Assembly (NCBI GenBank): GCA_032622095.1 | Contig: CP136066.1 | Location: forward strand, 190,516,816 to 190,580,815 | Length of the DNA: 64,000 bases | Reading direction: 5' to 3' | Source: Siphonodentalium dalli | Lineage: Eukaryota > Mollusca > Scaphopoda > Gadilida > Siphonodentaliidae | In this document: piece by piece, positions 46,961 through 59,416 of the stretch | How the letters are laid out: each line of letters opens with the position of its first letter | Numbering within the stretch: position 1 is the first letter of the stretch | Translations under genes and position numbers: made by a program | Notes under the pieces: generated by a model | What the model was told of the DNA's origin: nothing | What the model saw: the letters and a program-made list of their open reading frames with translations, nothing else | Databases searched by the model: none

Positions 46961-49000
46961 CGGTACCCCGAGTTACCATGGATATCTCGTTCCAGTTTTG
47001 TGGCATACAATTCTACTTTTTTCCAATTGTACCACCAAAAGAAATCGGTTTATTCAGATCGCCGCACGCGACGTTTCCCGTCGTTTCTAACACCATTTCT
47101 CACACAAACAGCACCAATATTGCATCTTTAAATCGCATGATTTGATTTCTTGTATCATGGATAAGAATGTGTATCAATTTGATGGAAATTGGCGCTAAAC
47201 ATATTGTGTATCAATACTGGTGCCCCTCACCTTTTCAGTGCACCCCTGACTCGAATGACGCCACTTTTAGACTCCTCATACCACGTTGATGAGTTTGTAT
47301 CAGTTTGGTAGCAATCGGTGACTAAACCAATTCTTATCAAATAAAATTTAGTGCATACCCCCCCCCCAATATCACACCAATTTGGCGTCTTTAAATCACA
47401 CAATTAGATTCCTTGTATCATGGAGAAGAACGTGTATTAATTGGGTGGAAATCGGCGCTAAAATTATTTGTATCAATATTGGTGCCCCTCTCCCTTTCAG
47501 TGCACCCCTGACTCGAATGACGCCACTTTTGATAGCTTTAAGCCCCATTTGACTCCTCATACCGTGTGGATGATTTTGTATAAGTCTGTGTATAAAATTG
47601 ACGAGTATACAAATTGGTATAAAATTTAGGGCCCCCATATCTCTCACCCAAACGGCACCAATTTGGCGTATCTAAACCACACGATTATATTTCTCGTATC
47701 ACTGAGAATATGTATCAATCTGGTGGAAATCAGCGCTAAACATATTGTTCATATGTTTTGTGTTCCTCTCACCCTCTTTGCATCCTGACTCGAATGGCCC
47801 CACTTGTGACAGCTTGTGACATCCTTAAACACACAATTCGACTCCTGATATCATGGAAATGATTATTGATAAGTTTGGTAAACCAATTTTGATCAAATTT
47901 AGTGCTTACTAACCCCCATCTCTCACCGAAACAGAACCTACATGGCGTCTTTAAATCACACGACCAGACTCCTCGTATTATGGATAAGAATGCGTATCAC
48001 TTTGGTGGAAATTGGCGCTAAATTTTTGCCTATCAATTTTGGTGCCCCTCTGCCTTTCAGTTCAACCCTGACTCGAATGACGCCACTTTTGACAGATTTA
48101 AGCCACAACATTAGACTCCTCATACCATGGGGATGATATTGTATAAGTGTGGTGGCAATCGGCGACTAAACCCATTCTTATCAAATCGAGTGCCCCTCCC
48201 ACAATCTTTCATCCAAACGACAGCAATTTGGAGTCATTAAATCTCACAATTAGATTCCTTGTATCATGGAGAAGAATATATATCAATTTGGTGGAAATCG
48301 GCGCTAAAATTAGTTTTATCTATTTTGGTGGCCCGCTCCCCTTCCGTGCATCCTTGACGCGAATGGCGCCACGTTTGACATATTTAAACAACACCATTAG
48401 ATTCCTCATATCATGCGAATGATTATTGAAAGTTTCGTGGTAATCGGCAGCAAAAAAAAATTCTACCCCTCCCCTTTTCTGATCCTGACAACGGCGTCAC
48501 TTTAGAAAATTCTAACCCGCACCATTATCTTTCTCGTAAAAAGTTACCCCTAGCAGACCGTTTGGTGCCATATAGATGGTCCCTCGGCGCTAAACTTAGT
48601 TTATTAATTTTGGTGCCCCTCTCTTATATCATGGGGATGATTATATATAAGTTTCGTGACAATCGGCGACCAAAAAATATTCTGGCCCTCCCCCTTTTCT
48701 GCCCCTGACAACAACAGCGTCACTTTAGAAAATTCTAACCCTCAACATTATCTTTCTCGTAAAAAACTACCCCTAGTAGACCCCTTTGGTGCCATCTAGA
48801 TGGTCCCCTGTGAATTTCTATAGAACACAGACAGACAGACAGACGGACATTCGCAAATATAGATATATATTGTACAACATTAAGATTTATTGTGCGATGA
48901 CGATTTAATAATAAAAAAAAAATTTGTGGTACAATCTGAACAAGTAGAATTGTACCACAAAAACGGGATCAACATATCCAGGGTAACTCGGGGTACTAAC
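46961..49000. mobile_element. Inverted-arm element carrying Helitron B copy 3
   Basis: GTACCCCGAGTTACCATGGA through TACAATTCTACTTTTTTCCA at 46961-47040 is the imperfect inverse of 48922-49000. The right arm also contains its own small hairpin (TTTGTGGTACAAT / ATTGTACCACAAA). The element is interpreted as a palindromic or foldback repeat into which the Helitron-like DNA was inserted. Confidence 0.5.
47095..48863 (-). mobile_element. Helitron-like family B, copy 3 (3' part missing)
   Basis: Contains the ~150-bp monomers (GGTGGAAATCGGCGCTAAA, GGCAATCGGCGACTAAA) and the 5' terminus on the minus strand (TCTATATTTGCGAATGTCCG with CTGTCTGTCTG). The hairpin and CTAG end seen in copies 1 and 2 is absent, so the element is truncated at its left side. 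Confidence 0.68.
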
Positions 49001-49852
49001 TTGGCAAGGTGCCTTATAATAGCGATGGTCTAATAATAGTGATGTTAGTAATGTACGGGAGTTTTGGCTAATAATCGTAGGATTTTTTTCCAAAATTAAT
49101 AATAGCTATATATAGTGTCGACACTATTATCAGGCACCCGAGAATACGAGTACTGACCAATCAGGATCTCCAAGCAGGTCATACTCATATATCAGAAACC
49201 TGACACTCACAGAGCAAAATATTGTATTTACATTTTGCAATAGCTACATGTAGTTCTGTTCAACTTCAAATTGAACACAAAATTTGTCAAAATTGTGACA
49301 AATAAGTCATGTTTTTTTCCTAGTCAACAGGTAAAAAAAATGGCATAATTTAGGCCCTCAATAACATAGAATAAAAGAAAATCTAATTAACTCACCAATC
49401 CGTAGTGTTCATCTATATGAACATGGAATGGATGTATTGTAAATGCATAACCAAAGACAGAGGACGAGTGAGTCCGTAATATTCCCGTCACCGTATTTCG
49501 TGCATGTGATAAATTCGGGTATTTCAGCCGTATATAATTCATCTATGATGATCGGGCCCTACATTTGTGGTTTCCATAGTTGGAATTTATTATTGCGGAT
49601 TGCTAATGGCTATTATGTTGTCTCAATATTGAGTTTTTGTTCGTGAAATTTATCAAGGAGCACTTTCTGTTGACAATTTTTTTCAAACGACGTCACGTGA
49701 CCCCAATTGTCATCAGAGTACTCCGTGCAAAGAAATCGAGTACGCCCAATAAGAATTACACCACGAAATGTTTTCTCACCTGAGACCGAATGCGCAGTAT
49801 TTCACCGACTATTCAGTCGAATTATCACCAGAAACTTTCAGTCGTATTACAA
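49001..49852. other. No gene seen
   Basis: A short dyad TATATATAGTGTCGACACTATTATC near 49110 and a few short frames. No gene. Confidence 0.4.
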
Positions 49853-49999
49853 AAGAAATAAATACACGGTGTATCGGTGTGTATGGTCAAGTTGTACCAC
49901 AAAAAACCGATTGTAGGACTCCGCTACTCGTCGTCCTACAATCAGTTTGTGTGGTACAACTTGACCATACACACCGATACACCGTGTATTTATTTCTTA
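49853..49999. repeat. 147-bp palindrome
   Basis: AAGAAATAAATACACGGTGT is inverted at the right end. The arms continue through GGTGTGTATGGTCAAGTTGT and meet around ATTGTAGGACTCC...TCGTCCTACAAT. The inner ACTTG...TTGTACCACA phrase is shared with the hairpin at 48922-48961. Confidence 0.92.
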
Positions 50000-50189
50000 A
50001 ATACACACATGGAATGTACAATTACAAATAAATATAATATTAATAGATACATATACATATATATTGTTAGTATGTTCTTACATAAAAGCAGCAAATGTTT
50101 TTGTGAATGGAGAGTTAGCTTCCTATAATATATGTATCAATGGAGCTTTGACCTCATTGTCCAAATTCATCAGCACGCGCTCAACTTTG

Positions 50190-51550
50190 AACAAAAAAAC
50201 ACAAGCTGCAAAACAGTCCCCTTGCTACGCTATTTCTGACCGCTGCCGGCATGTGTATTTTCTTAATTAAATCTAACATTTTTTATTGAAGTTTTTTGTA
50301 AGTTGCAATTCATTCTGGCTTGATCTAGACAATTTTCAAATAGTAGAGTCGCTTATGTCAGATTTTGGGCTCCCGTGGGAAATTCATGAACAAATATAGA
50401 GACCATATTCATGAGCCAGTATATGGTCTCTACTTCAGAACAAAATTTGTTAGACCCCCTGGGGTCGCGACTGGGTGGTCTGATGACGTCACAAAGATGG
50501 CCGCCATGCTAATATTTTTAAGTTCGCCATTGTTATATTTCATGATAAAAATATAATTTTGATATAAAATAAATGACAATGCTTTTGTACCGTGCATATT
50601 GTGACGCCATGTTATATTTTTATATAAAAATTTGTCCTCTCGATCAAAGATGGCCGCCAAAATGGCGACCGGAAGTGGGAAATTGATGATTTTCCATACA
50701 TGTCGCTTACATCATTTCCCATTGTTTCGAACTGGTGACGATTAGGGAATATACTTCTCTTCAATCTTGATAACAACTCACTTAGGCATCACATTAGTTG
50801 ATTTCTTGAATCATAACCTTGATTGAATTCCCCAAATGCGATGATTTAAAGGAATTGGTATGAATTTCGCCAAAATATACTTTTTTATTTTCTAACTATA
50901 TCCTTATAGAAATTTAGAAATAATCGATGATGGAAATGAGTGTGATCATTACATAAGGTATTTACATCTAACTGGATCCAGAAACTGTCAACTTAATCCA
51001 AGATGGCTTCCAAGATGGCGGCCAAAATTCGATAATACGCAAATTTTACCCTTTTTCATCCAATTACGTTTCTGTCATGTAGAAGGTGAACGTAGTAGAC
51101 TTATTTGCTTCTTCCACATAAATATCTGCCATGTTATGACACATTCATAGTAGTTGTCTTTCCACAATGACTCAATATGGAGTTCATATGACAATTATTG
51201 TCTAAATAAGCATCGTGAAAATTCGCCAAACATTATATTTGCACACGTCAAATAACATGTCCGCAACATGTCCAATATCTCGGTGTTATATATATGAATG
51301 AATGTACTCCGATTTAGATTATCCGGAGTTTAAAATATTAATATCTCATTGTAATCGAGATGGCCGCCAATGTGGCAAAAATGGCGAAATTTGACATTAA
51401 AATAGATATATTTCCGAAATATATCACAGCGTGCAAGAAAGGTACATACGCATATCATGATCATACATGGGCTTTCGGTGAGAAATATATAAAACTGAAA
51501 TATATGTTCGAGCACGTTAAGTAAATGGACATGTGCCAAACTCGATTCTG
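50190..51550 (+). repeat. ATGGCNGCC-rich dispersed repeat, plus-orientation copy
   Basis: Matches the reverse complement of 54340-55440 over several blocks: TTGCAATTCATTCTG, GTAGAGTCGCTTATGT, CGTGGGAAATTCATGAACAA, ATATAGAGACCATA, TTTGTTAGAC, CGCGACTGG and GATGACGTCACAAAGATGGC. It contains four AAGATGGC(C/G)GCC-like motifs (near 50494, 50648, 51012 and 51357) and a 34-bp dyad GAGACCATATT...ATGGTCTC at about 50399-50432. No coding capacity. Confidence 0.65.
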
Positions 51551-54339
51551 ATATTATATAAATAATTTAATAGAGACCTACGTGGTATGTGGAGATAATA
51601 GTGATGTTTCCAACTTCAGGCGATGTCAGCTAACAATGCTCAAATCATGCATGTGATCGCCATACGTTCTTGCATATCGATAACGATTGAGTTTATCTAA
51701 TATCTACTCGTATACTAAAAGGTCTAGCGACGGACTCAATCAGATTACTGTATATAGCTAACAGTAGCTGGCTTTTGAAGCCTGAAATTGAAAATATAAA
51801 CCAGGAGATCGCCCGGAGCCTTGTTCAGATACTCTAGCTATACTTTATTCTTTTCCATTTCACCATGATACATGTATACCGCCGGTATAGGCTTGGTAGA
51901 TGAATGAGGTTGGATAGTCTGTCGAAGCTACACGGACGTTTTCTGACGTTTTCCATAAAAGTCTTCGTAAAATCAATCCTGGTGATTGGATGGAAAATCG
52001 ACACAAAATTATCAGAAACCCCATTCTACCATTCTGGCAAACATATGTGCAGGAAGAAATGTTGATGATTGCCTCATGCTTAGACTGCTTCTTGTCACCA
52101 GTTCATACTATTAAGGTACCGCTACATTTCCACACGTGCATTACTATGACGACCAAGATGGGATCTTGACAAATTTGAACTAGAACTCAAGCAATATATT
52201 TACTTGTATTGCAGCGATATTAGCATACTTATGTATCACTACATGTATGTACAAATGTATATAATTAGTTTGTCTCATATACAAGTAGCGTTTATGTGTA
52301 TCTGGACCATAACACTATCGTTAGGTGGGGTGAATATAAAATGTTTCCCGGAAATTACTCACATAAGCCTGCACAGTTGATGTCGAAACAGTCAGTAGTG
52401 GTACTGGACTGGGAACCAGTCATCTTATGGTTGAGTTATCAGTCGACGTTTATATATGTTTATCATTTTTAACAGAGAAAAGCTTCCTAGTAAGTCCCAC
52501 TATTTGGTCATTGGTCAGAAAATTATAGAAAATATAAGTCAAAACATTATAATTTATGGGATGGGTCCACGATTAAACGTATACTAATAGTTTTTGTATT
52601 ATTCGTGGAATAAATACTGTTTAAACTAAAGTCTATCTGATCAAACTGGATTGATTGTCACGTGAACATATATGGAGCTCTGGGTACAATAGCCTCACCA
52701 TGACCGTGTTCTGCTGAAGTTAATCTATATATGCCACTTGGTTGGGGGATTATCAAGATGCATGAATGCAGCATGATATATACAATTTATGGGATATAGC
52801 CAGACTGATCTGATAACTCCTAGTCGAATAGAATTATAATAGTTTGAGTCATTTAGGATAGATATGGATCGGCCTATATAATATGATCTGAAAGATGCCA
52901 TTATTATTATGGTGAACCATGGCCACCTCCGTAGTTACGCGTGCTAATTCAACTTCCTTCATTTCCACATTTCCTTTGGTTCATGATAACGTTATAACCA
53001 GAATCAACATGGCACATCATGAGCTGTTATTAACTCCGAATATTACTTCACATTATGTTGTAAGAAGTTAGTGGACTGCGTTGCCCCATAATGTCATTCA
53101 GTATTAAGAACCTGGATTCCAGAGTATATTGGACATAATAAATCAAACTGATGACATATGACACCGGAAGACCCATCACTACTAATAGACGTTTCACCCG
53201 TTTCCCACCATGTGGTCGTACAGTTTGTCAAAACGCGGGAATTAGTATCATAATAAGTATCGCCTGTCTATTTTTGGCTCGTATCTATTGCGCTTACTAT
53301 TCACATTATTTCGCCATCTAAGCTGCATGGTTGGATATGCAAAGCAGTTGCGCAGTCCCTGTTGATTTCGATAAACTTCAAAATAATCGCGAATCAAGTG
53401 CGACCGGCAGCACCACTTTCCTATTAAACTGATGTACAAACGTAATGCATTGTCTCACTAAACTTTTCACATGCCTAAATCATAGAAATCAATATGGGAT
53501 ATTAGTTTGCTGTATACTATCAATGGTCCATACCAGCCTTCCGTGTTCATGCTAAGCCACCTTTCGTATATTGGGCGAATCACTTTGTGTGGCTACGACA
53601 TATTAACTGAACACGAGGAAAGCCAAGAACCAGACATACCACTTCGCCCGTTTATGGGGATCTAGCCTGGTGTATGGCAATGTTCATTTCAACTGAATAA
53701 CATGTCCTGTGGGGTCACTAACTTATATTAACTTTTCAAAACTCCACATTTGCAATGAAAGTGGTTGGACTACGTTGGTGAAAACAATCATCCAGATTTC
53801 AGAACCTGGTATTCACAATATATCACTTTAAGCTTGATACGGGACACTACCGCATATACGGATATATTACCCACCTATGGGTGTCTATTCTATTTTGATC
53901 TGTTGTGGTTATCAATACGATTGAAACCTGCTAAGTTCAGCTAAACGAGGTTCAAATGGTGTTACTATGCACATTTAATTAAAGGTTACAGCGCAACTAA
54001 CAGTGAGACAAGCAGGCCAAATGACAGCCATAGCATTAATTCTACTATTGTTTATGTTTTATAAACAAGGAGGTGTTGTTTCTTGCTTGCCAAGATTAAT
54101 GGTATAGCTGAGAAGTACAATCCCACTTCATAGCTATCACAATAAACAATTGCGTATTGCTACCTGCTATGATACACTATATGCATTTGCTACAGATATG
54201 TCACGACAATAACTAACACTAACGATTAACTGCATCATCAATTACCATTTGATATGGTAACCACCATTACTTCTCACCTAGTACTTTGGCTTAGAGTATA
54301 GCACAGAAGTCTAGACATTGGAATAGTAACACTTGCCCA
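51551..54339. other. No gene seen; LINE-type tail at 52590-52630
   Basis: 2.8 kb of AT-rich DNA. The only recognised piece is GGAATAAATACTGTTTAAAC near 52608, which resembles the AATAAAxATGTTTAAACTAA tails elsewhere in the window. Confidence 0.4.
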
Positions 54340-55440
54340 CTCCAAGCCAAGATGGCGGTCTAAGATACTTTCTAATTTCACATAGTGAGTTACATTTTCT
54401 CTTCAACACCTCCTCACTTAATATCAGGAAATTTGAAGAAATGCCGCGTATGCCGTACAGGACATCGCTAATTTGTATAAGAAATTAAAGCTATGCGCAT
54501 ATACTTAAAATTAGCCGATTAACCTAATTCCCCATGATGGAATGCCAGGGCGACATTTGTTGGTGTACCGTAACGAACACTGACTTTTGTATTTTGACTG
54601 CCATTTTGGTAGCCATCTTGGATGAAATTGAACAGTTTTGTTGAAGTGTGATAATAATTCCGTATGTGGCACGAATACTTCTTTCCCATCACTGAATGCC
54701 GCTCATGTCTTTAAATCTATTGCTACAATATCGGAATAATTTTTTTACAAGATGCTATAATTCGATTCTCTAAAGTGGATTTTTGACAGATCGAACAACG
54801 TTTTGTACAATACAATTGGTCACCACATTGCTGAAGCAATAATTAAACACAGAATTGTCACAATTCGCAGTCGATACCAAACGGAAGGTCATTTACATGA
54901 GATTCTTGAAAATCGCAAAATTGTTGATTTTTTAGTGCCATTTTGGCAGCCATCTTTGACTGGAATAACATTTTCCCGTGAAATTTGGTACTGTACTTCG
55001 AGAACTACTATTGATGAATTGCCCTAACTGAAAAGAATGTATAACAATTAAGAAATATGCGCTGAATTCGTCAGTTCTTATGACAACCCTACATCTGAAC
55101 TGAACTGACAATGACGTCATCTTTGTGACGTCATAATTCTCTCCAGTCGCGGACCCATGAAGTCTAACAAACTTTTTCCGACAAAGTAAGTGATACCCTA
55201 TCATAATATCATAGTCTCTATATTTGTTCAAAAAATTCCCACGAAAGTACATAAGCAACTCTACTAAAATGAATACGGACAGTTCAGTGTCTCAGTGTAA
55301 TGCAGAATGAGTTGTAACTGACAAAAGTTTTTATTAAAAAAAAATGAGTGATTTCCTCTCAGTTTGTGTATGTGGTGGCAGTGTTAAGTCATGCGTAGCA
55401 GGGTACTGAACTCTGCTATGTGTGGAGCTTGCAGAACACA
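54340..55440 (-). repeat. ATGGCNGCC-rich dispersed repeat, minus-orientation copy
   Basis: Inverted partner of 50190-51550. On the minus strand it carries GATGGCTGCCAAAATGGCAC and GATGGCTACCAAAATGGCAG, and near 54350 a plus-strand CCAAGATGGCGGTC. The outer part (TGCGTAGCAGGGTACTGAAC, about 55390) is related to GGCGTAGCTAGGGGACTGAA in the 551-bp duplication. Confidence 0.65.
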
Positions 55441-56090
55441 CACAATTTAAATATGGAATATATTCTCACAATGCATCGACCAGATATGTAAAACAACTAC
55501 CATCAACCAGTAAAATTAAATTATATTGAACTTTTTCTTATTTTCATTGAAGGCTCACTTAATGTTCATGCCATATTATATACGATTTGAAAGAGGAAGC
55601 TCCAAAATATTGTATTATCAACTTATCCGGTTTAATAAACTGTGAACAATGTTGTTTTTGTTGAGGTACCGACGTGTGTTCTGTGCTTAAGTTTCATCTG
55701 GACTGTACTACAAGGTCTATTATTTTCAATGGAAGGGGGTTAACTTTATATATTAATTTGTTGCATTCTGGGAAAACCGGGAGAAATGTTTCTATGATTT
55801 CAGCTGTTGTCTATTACTCTATGGACTCCTGAGAAATTGTTATATCAAGACACTATACAAAAACTAATCGCTGACCCAAAATTAATTGAGCTTTTAATAG
55901 CTTTCCAATAATGATAAATTGCATGTCAAAACCATTGCTATGAAAACATTAATATTAGAGTGGAATTACCGAATTGCTGCGAATAATTTAAATCCACCTA
56001 CTTCGACCCAAAATAAGGCATGTATGATGATGTGTCCACCAAAGACACAAGACACAAGAGCAGAATGATTCAAATGCAGTGGTATTTTCT
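55441..56090. other. No gene seen
   Basis: Unique-looking AT-rich sequence between the dispersed repeat and the LINE 3' end. Confidence 0.4.
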
Positions 56091-58215
56091 AATGATTGAT
56101 TGAGGGTTTAACGTCGTTTTAGCCGCTAGGCCATATCACGACCAAGAACAGAATCAGGTATCAAACATATCGTAGCGAAGCAACTGTGTAGATGAATCAG
56201 AGTGGATTAGATTAAAACAATGCAATGAGTTATGAACAAATAAAAGCACACAAGAGGAAATTTTTCCACCTGGAGTCAGGAATATAAATTCAAGAACTGA
56301 CTAGTGTGTAATCATACTATAAAACGTATAAAAGTAGTACAAGAATAGATAATATATAGCAAACAAATAACACGCAATTACCTAGGATCCACATCGAGAT
56401 ATGTAAAGTAGCTTTTAAAATCAGATTTTGCATTGATAAGGTATTATAATAGTTAATGAATCGCGCATAAACCTTTATCAATGCGTCAAGCTGACGATCG
56501 GGTAAGTGAGACAGAATGTCATCCCTCATTCAACCGACAGCGTTGAGCCACAAATACTGTTTTTGTCTTTGAGAGTTAATCGTTTGTCATCAATCATCTG
56601 GTCAAATTTTGAAATCCCAAAGATGTACCTCTCTTTCAGAGAGTCGAAACGTTTGAGTGAGTTTGGTGATATTTGATTCGAAGCAACATGCGATATTTCT
56701 TTTGGGACAATAGGATCAACTTGGACATATTGTTTTGGAGGAAATGTCTCAACGGCAGAAGCGGTAGCCATTACCCGCGATACAGGTTCTGGAACAGGAT
56801 AATATCAGTATCCTCAACCTGTGTTGCTACATGCAGTGATAAACTGTCGAGTTTGGTTTGACTCCGTGTCTGAGTGCTGGCATCAACACACATTTTGGTA
56901 GACACGAGTGCTGAGTATGTGGCCTGTGGAAAGGACGGTCGAGGACCGACTATTTTCGTAGTATCTATATATGACCTATGCTTCCCAGCATTACATCGTT
57001 GAATCTTGACAGTTTGAAACATTTCTTAAGATTCGTACAATCCTTATGATCATGACCATAAATAGAACATCGTGCAAATATGGTTTCTTTACTATTACTG
57101 TTCCTGGCCATGGCCATACCGCTGACATTTAAAGCATCTCAATGGGTTTGGAACATATGTGCTTAAATCCATATTCATATACCCCACCTTCAATGTCGGT
57201 GTATGTTCGCACCGATTGAAGGTCATAAGATAATATTCAAAGGAACTTTTTGTCCATCAATTGTTTTTGTAAATCTACGAACTTCGTAAATCCCTGTGGT
57301 GCTAACTCAGACAATATTTCTGAATCAGAAGAGTCAGCTATATATCGAGTTCTCAACACAGCTCTGCTACTATTCAGTGTCTTGTGAGGAGTAATCAACA
57401 CTGGTGTTCGTGCAATAAATTCTAATTGCACAATAGCGTCAGCTTGAATTTTTCTTGAACATTCGATCAGAAGAGAGCCACTTAGTGGCCCAGTCCTGAT
57501 CGGTTTGACAGATTTTAATTGGCCGGCTATGTTTTGTAGCGTTTTATCAATTACAAATACAGAAGGTCTCTTGACATTTGGATAAAAACCAAGTACCAAG
57601 TACTGAGGATATACCTCATCGTCAGTGGAATTGGGGTGGTGGTCAACCTTACGTTTTTGTTTGTTATGAGTTGTCATGTGAAAAGCAAATAATCGACAAC
57701 TACCCTTCGAATTATGGTCGGGCCAAAGACTGGTACATAGCTGAAGCGGTGACCCGTTTAGCCACTGCACATAGCAGCCTTCCGATACCTCGCCATAGCG
57801 AGACAGGCGTGAACAGTACAAACCTGAAACAGTTATGAGTCAGGAAGACGAAATGCAAACAGACATGACACGAAAGAAACAACATCCATGAAAAACAGAA
57901 GACACAACTTGACACCAGAAACAATAGAACAAATGGCAGAAATGTAATCGAAAACACTGTGGAGAGGCGTGACTAGCCGATTGATTGATCCGGGTAAACT
58001 CAACCACCCGTCGTGAAGAGAAGTGGGACCAAAGAGGACCATGAGCTAAGCCGCATCCGCAGGTCGATGTCTCACGTGATACGGCCACCCTAGTACCTCC
58101 AGGACTCCTACAACGCACGGAATGCACCCCACGGCAATCAGGGTGCCACATTAGGGGATTCTTACCCCTCACAGTGGGGTGGTGGGCCTATTCTACCCCG
58201 AGCCCACAATGGGAA
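56091..58215 (-). mobile_element. Internally deleted non-LTR retrotransposon (Nimb/I/Jockey-like)
   Basis: On the minus strand, from 58.2 kb to 56.1 kb: a GC-richer 5' region (GGGGTAGAATAGGCCCACCA), a gag-like ORF1 with zinc-knuckle remains, a ~430-bp 3' UTR shared with 925-1180, and a 3' end GGCCTAGCGGCTAAAACGAC, GTTAAACCC with TCAATCAATCA. No endonuclease or reverse transcriptase (ORF2) sequence lies between, so about 3 kb appears to be missing. Clade assignment is by ORF1 and tail style only. Confidence 0.65.
56526..57821 (-). pseudogene. Decayed gag-like ORF1 of a LINE
   Basis: ORF1 proteins of this type bind RNA in the retrotransposon particle. The best-kept stretch (57237-57821, 194 codons) contains SVKPIRTGPLSGSLLIECSR and TPHKTLNSSRAVLRTRY with EILSELAPQGF. 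This is the LNSSKGVIR-type block of gag-like ORF1s with an RRM-like fold. Downstream, after frame changes, come YVPNPLRCFKCQRYGHGQEQ (a CCHC knuckle at about 57095-57136 whose last Cys is replaced by a stop), then GHDHKDCTN and a GPRPSFPQATYS motif near 56940. The final piece is an 81-codon frame ending at 56526. Several frameshifts and stops show that it is inactive. A retrotransposon relic rather than a host gene. Confidence 0.72.
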
Positions 58216-58735
58216 ACATATTATCTATACATTTTCTAAGGAAGCTACTCGTCAATGAGTATTTAGTATAGAACGGGTTAAAACAAATGTCCACGTAGTG
58301 TTTCAATCCTGATCTTTTTCCACCCGATCCAGCTCGATCATATTGTGTACGCCAACAGGATAAATCTATTATGTGATCTGGGTAGCCAAGCTACAAGGCA
58401 TAATTCAGTACCCGCGCTAGGCTGGTCTGAACCCAGAATGCAAGGCAGAGTTCAGTCCCCTGCTGCGTTGGTCTGACCAATGGCAGTATGTAAGGCCTTC
58501 GGGTTGAGTACATGTGCAGAATCATAAAATAAAAAACAAACCATCATTGTCCAGAAGAACGTGATCGAACAACTATCAATAGTATTTATTTTCGTTATAA
58601 ATAATCTGGCAATGACGCCTGTTGAAACGAGTATTATGTAGATATCAACAGTTATATAATACTAGCTCCCTTTATTCAGGGTCGGAGTGACCTGCCCCCC
58701 CCCCACCTCGGTGCGCTTTAATTTTTGATTAATTT
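58216..58735. other. No gene seen
   Basis: Includes two related phrases (AGGCATAATTCAGTACCCGC and AGGCAGAGTTCAGTCCCCTG, about 58396 and 58442) of unknown meaning, and a C10 run at 58695-58704. Confidence 0.4.
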
Positions 58736-58846
58736 TGAGATACCTTCTCAAAATAACGTATCAATGAGTCGAGATAACGTCTCAATATTTCGAGATAATT
58801 ATCTAAAAATGTCGAGATATTTTCTCAATATTTCGAGATAACGTCA
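58736..58846. repeat. Short dyad-rich repeat of TCGAGATAA...TCTCAA motifs
   Basis: GAGATA and TCTCAA alternate in TTTTGAGATACCTTCTCAAA, GTCGAGATAACGTCTCAATA, TTTCGAGATAATTATCT, and TTTTCTCAATATTTCGAGAT with AACGTC. This gives nested small palindromes over ~110 bp. Confidence 0.7.
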
Positions 58847-59161
58847 TGCACGTCAACTCTATGGCATTCATATCTGTTTCGATATTGGCGCCATTAAGTG
58901 AAACATTGATATGGACATCATCACCCCCGAATCGTCACCTCTGTTAAAATAATATCGCATTCATTTCGTTACTGGACATATAATTACAATGAAAATAAGG
59001 TTACAAAATATCTTCTTTTTTGTACACTTTTCTTGATTATTGTGGTGTTACATATTGTTGCATATTTACCCACGGCCAATTCATCGACTCCCTTTAAATT
59101 GTAATTGATATGTTGCACGACGTTGTTGCCCAAATAGAAGTCTAACACCATAAAAACATCT

Positions 59162-59416
59162 TTAACCCTTCCACGACTGGAGTTTCCTGAAATTTTGCGA
59201 AAACCCTCTGTCAATACATTCTCGTTTATATGCGTGTCTCCCATAGATAGGCTCGCAGATACGTGAGCATATATTGACCTAACAATATTTACCTTGACCT
59301 TGTAAACCAGTGAATTCTCTTATATGTGCGAGGATGGAACCCTGGGGGGAGACTCGCATATATAAGAGAATTATTGGCACATAATCTCAGTGCAACTCCT
59401 GTCAGGAAAGGGTTAA
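59162..59416. mobile_element. TTAACCC MITE (second family) inserted at the GPCR stop codon
   Basis: TTAA at 59162-59165 and 59413-59416. Ends are TTAACCCTTCCACGACTGGA and GTCAGGAAAGGGTTAA. Two diverged hairpins lie at about 59210-59276 and 59309-59378 (CTCTTATATGTGCGAGG / CTCGCATATATAAGAG). The right TTAA contains the stop codon of the receptor gene. Confidence 0.82.

Noticed and set aside
50280-55360. A single 5-kb transposon with ~1-kb terminal inverted repeats
   Set aside because: The two inverted copies are diverged, a third relative lies far away at 6.7-7.9 kb, and the DNA between them has no coding region. Two independent insertions are simpler.
58984-59244. 86-codon minus-strand frame downstream of the GPCR
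   Set aside because: Starts inside the MITE and has no domain. It probably reflects 3' flanking DNA.
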